From positions 1-8,539 of the forward strand of contig CAZVWH010000115.1 in NCBI GenBank assembly GCA_964631175.1: a DNA stretch of 8,539 bases, written 5' to 3'. The number at the start of each line of letters is the position of its first letter. Within the stretch, counting starts at the first letter, position 1. Positions 4,826 through 8,539 of this stretch are shown here, piece by piece. The notes beneath the pieces were generated by a model. The model made no database searches. It was not told the DNA's origin and worked only from the letters and a program-made list of their open reading frames with translations. Source of the stretch: CAZVWH01 sp964631175 (GTDB lineage Bacteria > Planctomycetota > Phycisphaerae > Sedimentisphaerales > Anaerobacaceae). A program made the translations under genes and the position numbers.

Positions 4826-6753
4826 GTCACATAGATGGCCTGCTTAGCAAACAGGTTGGGTGCAAATCTTACCGGGCTAAGATAACTCTTTACCAAAAGC
4901 GCCTTTTTTTCGACCTTAACATCTAGCTTTTTGCAAAACTTATCAAAATCTTTCAGTGACAAAAAATGTATATTTGGCGAGTTATGCCACTCGAAAGGCA
5001 ACTGCCTGGTTACCGGTGCTTTGCCTCGAAAGAATAGCTGTGCTCTGCTCCTCCAGTAAGCAAAGTTAGGAAAGCTCACAATTACTTTTTTTCCTACTCG
5101 CAGAAGCTCCTTAAAAACCTTTTCGGGATTTTTTATAGTCTGAACAGTTTGTGACAGGATTACATAATCGAAGCTCTTGTCACCGTAATATTCCAGTCCT
5201 TGCTCAATATCCTGCTGGATAATTGGCAGCCGCCTGCAGATGCAATCCAGTACCAGCTCCTGGTCAAGTTCAATACCCCTGCCCTTAATGTTTTTGTCGC
5301 GCACCAAATTGGCCAGAAGCTGCCCGTCACCACAGCCAACATCGAGCACCGTACTGTTCGGCTCAATGAGAGATTCAATCAGCTCATAATCTACACGCGC
5401 CCTGTGCGCTTGCTCAAACCTGCTGAGCTTGCGCATACTCCGGGCGTAACACGAACACGGTTGCTGCGATCCTACCGGCCTGTAAGTAGCCTGTAAAAAG
5501 CAGCAAATGAATCTTCCCAGCACTTCCGGCTCCAATAAGAACGCATCATGTCCGTATGGCGAAGCAATATTACAATAACTTACATCCTTCCTGCTCGCCG
5601 CAAGAGCTTCGGCCATCGTTTTAGACTGAGCGGGCGTAAATAGCCAGTCACTGGTAAAACTGATTATAAGAAATCTCGACTTGGTATTTGCAAAGGCCTT
5701 GGTTAACGACCCATAGTCTTTTTGTAGGTCGAAATAATCTGCTGCTTTAGTTATGTAAAGATAGCTGTTGGCATCGAATCTTTCCACAAAGGTTTGACCC
5801 TGATAGTCCAGATATGTCTCAACGGCAAACTCGGAATTGAAATCGTAACTATACTGCTGGGTCCCCCCGGAAGGGGTCCCTGATGGGACCGCAGAGCGGG
5901 GTTCCTCAGCACTTCGCAGCTTACGCCCGAATTTCTCCCGCATACCATGTTCCGACAGATAAGTTATGTGCCCGATCATACGCGCTATTGCCAGACCTCT
6001 GTCCGGACCGTTTTTGTCGTGATATTGACCGTCGGAGAAATTTGCATCCGCCAATATGGCATTTCGACCTACCGCATCAAACGCTATTGACTGTGCGCCG
6101 AAATGAGACGTTGTGGCAACGGCTATCGCAGCCTTGACAAAATCAGGATAAAAAAGTGCCCACTGTAAAACCTGCATTCCGCCGATAGAGCCGCCGATTA
6201 CCGCTAACAGTCTTTTTATGCCCAGCCTGTCGAGCAAAAGTTTTTGAACCTTGACCATATCAGCGATAGTTATAATTGGAAAGTCCAGGCCGTACGGCTT
6301 GCCGGTCGCAGGATTTGTGGAAGAAGGCCCCGTTGTTCCGCTGCAGCCGCCGAGGAAATTAGAGCAGATAACGAAATACTTGTTTGTGTCGATACCCTTA
6401 CCCGGGCCGACCATATTATCCCACCAGCCCGGCTTTCTGTCGTCGGGACTATTATAGCCGGCAACGTGAGCGTTGCCGCTGAGAGCGTGACAAATCAAAA
6501 TAGCGTTGTCACCGGCTTCGTTAAGCCGGCCGTATGTCTCGTAGGCCACATCAATGGGAGCTAACTTCCTGCCGCACTCTAACTCCAAAGGCTCCCGCGG
6601 CTCGACAAGCCTTATCGTATGAGTCTTCACAATACCAACCCCGTTAGAAATCTTGGCTTTCCTTCGACCTTGCTCAGGACAAGTTTTGTTAGCGGATTCC
6701 GGCCCTGTAGAATTTCTAACAGGGCCAACCGAATTTTTCCCAGTCTCTGCCAT
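4777..6753 (-). CDS. metX: Homoserine O-acyltransferase fused to MetW methyltransferase-like protein (MetX-MetW)
   Basis: A 658-residue cytoplasmic fusion for the first committed step of methionine synthesis. Residues about 41-425 are the alpha/beta-hydrolase MetX, which acylates homoserine: HALSGNAHVAG, nucleophile elbow GGSIGGMQ (Ser189), NSYLYITKA, Asp369 in SFTSDWLF and His402 in YGHD, so the triad is complete. Residues about 440-643 are MetW: SAM-type motif VLDVGCGDGQLL (469-480), SQTVQTIKNP and SFPNFAYWR. The two are usually separate adjacent genes. The frame stays open upstream to a TTG at 6894, but that stretch is AT-rich and promoter-like, so I choose ATG 6753 (MAETGKNSVG). Three repeat-derived segments lie inside: residues 9-38, about 282-299, and the C-terminal tail 644-658. 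No strong ribosome-binding site precedes the ATG. A GTG at 6630 is an alternative start that would skip the first insertion. Confidence 0.93.
   Translation of the reverse strand: MAETGKNSVGPVRNSTGPESANKTCPEQGRRKAKISNGVGIVKTHTIRLVEPREPLELECGRKLAPIDVAYETYGRLNEAGDNAILICHALSGNAHVAGYNSPDDRKPGWWDNMVGPGKGIDTNKYFVICSNFLGGCSGTTGPSSTNPATGKPYGLDFPIITIADMVKVQKLLLDRLGIKRLLAVIGGSIGGMQVLQWALFYPDFVKAAIAVATTSHFGAQSIAFDAVGRNAILADANFSDGQYHDKNGPDRGLAIARMIGHITYLSEHGMREKFGRKLRSAEEPRSAVPSGTPSGGTQQYSYDFNSEFAVETYLDYQGQTFVERFDANSYLYITKAADYFDLQKDYGSLTKAFANTKSRFLIISFTSDWLFTPAQSKTMAEALAASRKDVSYCNIASPYGHDAFLLEPEVLGRFICCFLQATYRPVGSQQPCSCYARSMRKLSRFEQAHRARVDYELIESLIEPNSTVLDVGCGDGQLLANLVRDKNIKGRGIELDQELVLDCICRRLPIIQQDIEQGLEYYGDKSFDYVILSQTVQTIKNPEKVFKELLRVGKKVIVSFPNFAYWRSRAQLFFRGKAPVTRQLPFEWHNSPNIHFLSLKDFDKFCKKLDVKVEKKALLVKSYLSPVRFAPNLFAKQAIYVTSRQMTEDGGRKTEDK
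5855..5914. repeat. GC-rich palindromic segment within the MetX domain, probable in-frame insertion
   Basis: This stretch of about 60 bp is far GC-richer than its surroundings and encodes AEEPRSAVPSGTPSGGTQQ, a Pro/Gly/Ser run between FGRKLRS and YSYDF, where MetX proteins normally continue directly. It contains a perfect hairpin (GGTCCC TGAT GGGACC, 5875-5890) and loosely inverted ends (TGCTGGGTCC and GGTTCCTCAGCA). The boundaries are approximate, and I see no clear flanking direct repeat. Confidence 0.6.
6635..6730. mobile_element. MITE-like element inserted in frame near the metX start
   Basis: Direct repeats CCAACC (6635-6640 and 6725-6730) flank an 84-bp segment with inverted ends: CCCCGTTAGAAAT on the left (using two bases of the repeat) and the complement of CCCTGTTAGAAAT on the right (6712-6724), 12 of 13 matching. 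Inside are CCTTCGACCTTGCTCAGGAC (6661-6680), a motif I recall as recurrent in many bacterial genomes, and an inverted repeat GGCCCTGT/ACAGGGCC (6701-6726). Element plus one direct repeat is exactly 90 bp, or 30 codons. Removing it joins GKNSVG to IVKTHTI, giving a normal-looking MetX N-terminus. It is non-coding for any transposase and would need one supplied elsewhere. Confidence 0.75.
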
Positions 6754-6764
6754 AACCACTATTA

Positions 6765-6792
6765 AATATACTGAAAAATTAGTTAATGTAAA
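6765..6792 (-). promoter_or_regulatory. Candidate promoter for metX-metW
   Basis: On the minus strand, TTTACA (6792-6787) and TATATT (6770-6765) are separated by 16 bp. The predicted start near 6758 would leave only a few nucleotides before ATG 6753. That fits the lack of a clear ribosome-binding site there, and alternatively would fit translation from a downstream start. Consensus match only. Confidence 0.4.
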
Positions 6793-6887
6793 GGGATATA
6801 GCGGCAGAGCAAACCATCTCCATTTCGCCACAGGCGGACCGTTTTGGAGGTGGTCATATCGCTCTATATACTGTCTGCTTTTCGTTA

Positions 6888-6915
6888 TTGACAATCAGAG
6901 TGAAGTTCATAAAAT
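6888..6915 (+). promoter_or_regulatory. Candidate sigma70-type promoter for the phosphomannomutase gene
   Basis: A perfect TTGACA (6888-6893) is followed after 16 bp by TAAAAT (6910-6915). Transcription would start near 6922, giving a leader of about 80 nt. The gene's ribosome-binding site AAGGGAG lies 7 bp before ATG 7003. The divergent metX-metW promoter is about 100 bp away in the same intergenic region. Confidence 0.5.
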
Positions 6916-7002
6916 AGCCGAAAGTGAAAATTGTAGAACTTGTTTCAATAAATTCATTCTGTGCATTGGGTTTTTTAGGCCAGCCTTTAAGGGAGTTTCA
7001 GC

Positions 7003-8373
7003 ATGGATCCAACGATTTTCAAGGCGTACGATATCAGAGGTATTTATCCCGATCAGATCGGCGAAGAAGACGCATGGAAAATTGGCTGTGCCACTGCTCG
7101 GTTTTTGCCGTCTCTGCTTCACGGCTTCGAGCGCGGACAGCCTAACAGCCAGTCGCTGTGTGTCGGCCGTGACATGAGAAAGCATAGCGAGCCGCTGGCA
7201 AAAGCTCTGTCAGAGGGAATACGTACTACTGGGATAAATGTAATTGATATAGGAATGATTGACACACCACAGATGTACTTCGCCATAAATTACCTGAATA
7301 CCTGCGGCGGCGTGCAGGTGACGGCATCGCATAATCCCGCCAAGTATAACGGCTTTAAGATATCCGGCATAGGCGCAAAACCTATCGGCGTGGATACCGG
7401 CTTGAATGACATTAAGCATCTTGCAACTGCTCTAATTCATACTAAAGGTAAAGCTATCGGCAAAGTGGAACAATTAGATCTGACCGCTGAGTACAAAAAT
7501 CATGTGCGAAAGTTCTTAAGCCCAAAATTAAAAGAGCTGAAGATTGCCATCGATGCTTCAAACGGTATGGCAGGAAAGATGGTGCCGGTTGTTTTCAGTG
7601 GTCTTCGCCTAAAAATAATCGACCGTAACTTTGAACATACCGGCAGATTTAAGCATCCACCAGACCCGCTCGTGGAGAGAAATCTCGCTCAGGTCAAAGC
7701 AGCGGTTAAGCGAAATAAATGCAACTTCGGTGTTTGTTTTGACGGAGATGCCGACCGCATGATGATGGTCGATGAAAAAGGCGTCACCATTAGCTGTGAT
7801 CTGATGACGGCTTTGTTGGTATCGTATTTTTTAGAAAAGCATCCTAAATCGACAATCGTTTACGATTTACGCAGCAGCCGGGTCGTGGCCGAGGAAATTA
7901 TCAGAAACGGCGGCACTCCACGCAGAGAACGAGTCGGACATGCTTTTATGAAAAAGGCCATGCGCGATTCACACGCTATTTTCGGCGGCGAACTTTCGGG
8001 CCATTTTTATTACCGCGATAATTACTACACTGATTCAGCCTTCATTACACTGGTGCACATATTAAACGTTGTCAGCCGGGCAAAGACGCCCCTAAGCGAG
8101 CTGATTGAACCTTTACGACGCTATTATACCGGCGGCGAGATAAATTTTAAGATTGAAGACAAACAGGCAAAAATAAGCGATTTGGCAAGACGATACAGCG
8201 ACGGCCAAATCGACCGCTTAGATGGTCTTACTGTAGGGTATAAAGATTGGTGGTTTAATTGTAGAGCAAGCAATACAGAACCGCTGCTGCGGCTAAACGT
8301 CGAGGCAAGAAGCAAGAAACTGCTCGAAGAGAAACTATCCGAAATTGAGAAAATGCTCGGAAAACCTGTATAA
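7003..8373 (+). CDS. Phosphomannomutase/phosphoglucomutase (ManB/AlgC family)
   Basis: A 456-residue cytoplasmic alpha-D-phosphohexomutase that interconverts hexose 6-phosphate and 1-phosphate, feeding GDP-mannose or UDP-glucose synthesis for polysaccharides. All four family motifs are present in order: the phosphoserine loop TASHNPAKYNGFK (Ser109), the Mg-binding DGDADR (247-252), the sugar-specificity loop GGELSGH (328-334) and the phosphate-binding RASNTEP (421-427). The N-terminus IFKAYDIRGIYPDQI and total length are typical of the bacterial PMM/PGM (AlgC-like) group; mannose versus glucose preference cannot be settled from these motifs, so no symbol is given. ATG 7003 is preceded by AAGGGAG at 7 bp. 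It is transcribed away from metX-metW with its own candidate promoter and is followed by a palindrome. Confidence 0.96.
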   Translation: MDPTIFKAYDIRGIYPDQIGEEDAWKIGCATARFLPSLLHGFERGQPNSQSLCVGRDMRKHSEPLAKALSEGIRTTGINVIDIGMIDTPQMYFAINYLNTCGGVQVTASHNPAKYNGFKISGIGAKPIGVDTGLNDIKHLATALIHTKGKAIGKVEQLDLTAEYKNHVRKFLSPKLKELKIAIDASNGMAGKMVPVVFSGLRLKIIDRNFEHTGRFKHPPDPLVERNLAQVKAAVKRNKCNFGVCFDGDADRMMMVDEKGVTISCDLMTALLVSYFLEKHPKSTIVYDLRSSRVVAEEIIRNGGTPRRERVGHAFMKKAMRDSHAIFGGELSGHFYYRDNYYTDSAFITLVHILNVVSRAKTPLSELIEPLRRYYTGGEINFKIEDKQAKISDLARRYSDGQIDRLDGLTVGYKDWWFNCRASNTEPLLRLNVEARSKKLLEEKLSEIEKMLGKPV

Positions 8374-8420
8374 TAAATTCTGCTACGCTGAGGTTGCTTC
8401 ACATTTTACAATGGGGTTTC

Positions 8421-8447
8421 TATCCGTCGCCGGTACGGCGACGGATA
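8421..8447. repeat. Perfect 12-bp palindrome downstream of the phosphomannomutase gene
   Basis: TATCCGTCGCCG and CGGCGACGGATA pair completely around GTA. Short flanking TTTC/GAAA could extend the stem with a bulge. No T-run follows on either strand, so it is not a typical intrinsic terminator. It may act as a 3' mRNA-stabilising hairpin or be a REP-like dispersed palindrome. Its GC-rich character contrasts with the AT-rich gap. Confidence 0.8.
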
Positions 8448-8496
8448 AACGAAATCTCCACAATGCTCACAAAAATCCAGAAACGAAAGATAAATT

Positions 8497-8539
8497 ATGA
8501 AAATGGGAAGGAATTATCTTATTTTTGCAGTGCTTACTG
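8497..8539 (+). CDS. Start of a probable exported protein, cut by the right edge
   Basis: Only 14 codons are visible (MKMGRNYLIFAVLT). A basic start followed by hydrophobic residues suggests the beginning of a signal peptide or membrane helix. GAAAGA lies about 7 bp upstream as a weak ribosome-binding site. It follows the phosphomannomutase stop by 123 bp in the same orientation. The family cannot be identified, and the call depends on the frame staying open beyond the window. Confidence 0.45.
   Translation, partial: MKMGRNYLIFAVLT

Noticed and set aside
6754..6894. N-terminal extension of metX-metW by 47 codons from TTG 6894
   Set aside because: The stretch is AT-rich at its end, contains promoter-like elements, encodes nothing typical of MetX and starts with a rare codon; ATG 6753 gives the familiar GKNSVG start.
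6754..7002. SAM or other riboswitch upstream of metX-metW
   Set aside because: I could not find conserved riboswitch core motifs or a supporting set of stems in this 249-bp region.
6653..7177. Plus-strand 174-codon frame across the metX start and intergenic region
   Set aside because: It overlaps the 90-bp element, both promoters and the phosphomannomutase start in another frame, and shows no protein-family features.

Overview
The window looks like a chromosomal piece from a Planctomycetota bacterium, most likely near the Phycisphaerae/Sedimentisphaerales. This is an inference: it rests on a MetX-MetW fusion, a formylglycine-enzyme-like (SUMF1) domain, an exported TolB-like propeller, and short repeats sitting inside reading frames. 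There is no rRNA or other decisive marker. GC content appears moderate and the gaps are AT-rich.

Layout. Positions 1-3861 hold a minus-strand cluster read right to left: an exported TolB-like beta-propeller protein (2731-3861), a lipoprotein-like fusion of a SUMF1/FGE-type domain with a class II HDAC-like deacetylase (783-2708), and an AlgI-like MBOAT O-acyltransferase cut by the left edge (1-771). Gaps of 22 and 11 bp make these one operon; a candidate promoter lies at 3988-4016. Next come tRNA-Val(CAC) with a strong promoter (4187-4301), the nickel regulator NikR (4310-4720), and a fused homoserine O-acyltransferase/MetW gene (4777-6753), all minus strand. A divergent intergenic region (6754-7002) separates these from a plus-strand phosphomannomutase/phosphoglucomutase (7003-8373). 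A palindrome and the first 14 codons of a probable exported protein follow.

How the genes may work together. MetX-MetW starts methionine synthesis from homoserine. The PMM/PGM supplies sugar phosphates for polysaccharide synthesis. The left operon combines an acyltransferase of the type that acetylates exopolysaccharide with a zinc deacetylase-like domain that appears to carry a lipoprotein signal, so an envelope acetylation/deacetylation role is possible but unproven.

The most striking signal is a set of short repeats accommodated in frame inside protein genes. An 84-86 bp element with inverted termini and a 6-bp direct repeat adds exactly 30 codons to MetX, and removing it restores a normal-looking N-terminus. 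A heptanucleotide array encodes almost the whole signal peptide of the FGE-HDAC lipoprotein, and a second array encodes the C-terminal tail and stop of MetW. A GC-rich palindromic segment lies in the middle of MetX, and a perfect 12-bp palindrome lies just after the signal peptide of the propeller protein.
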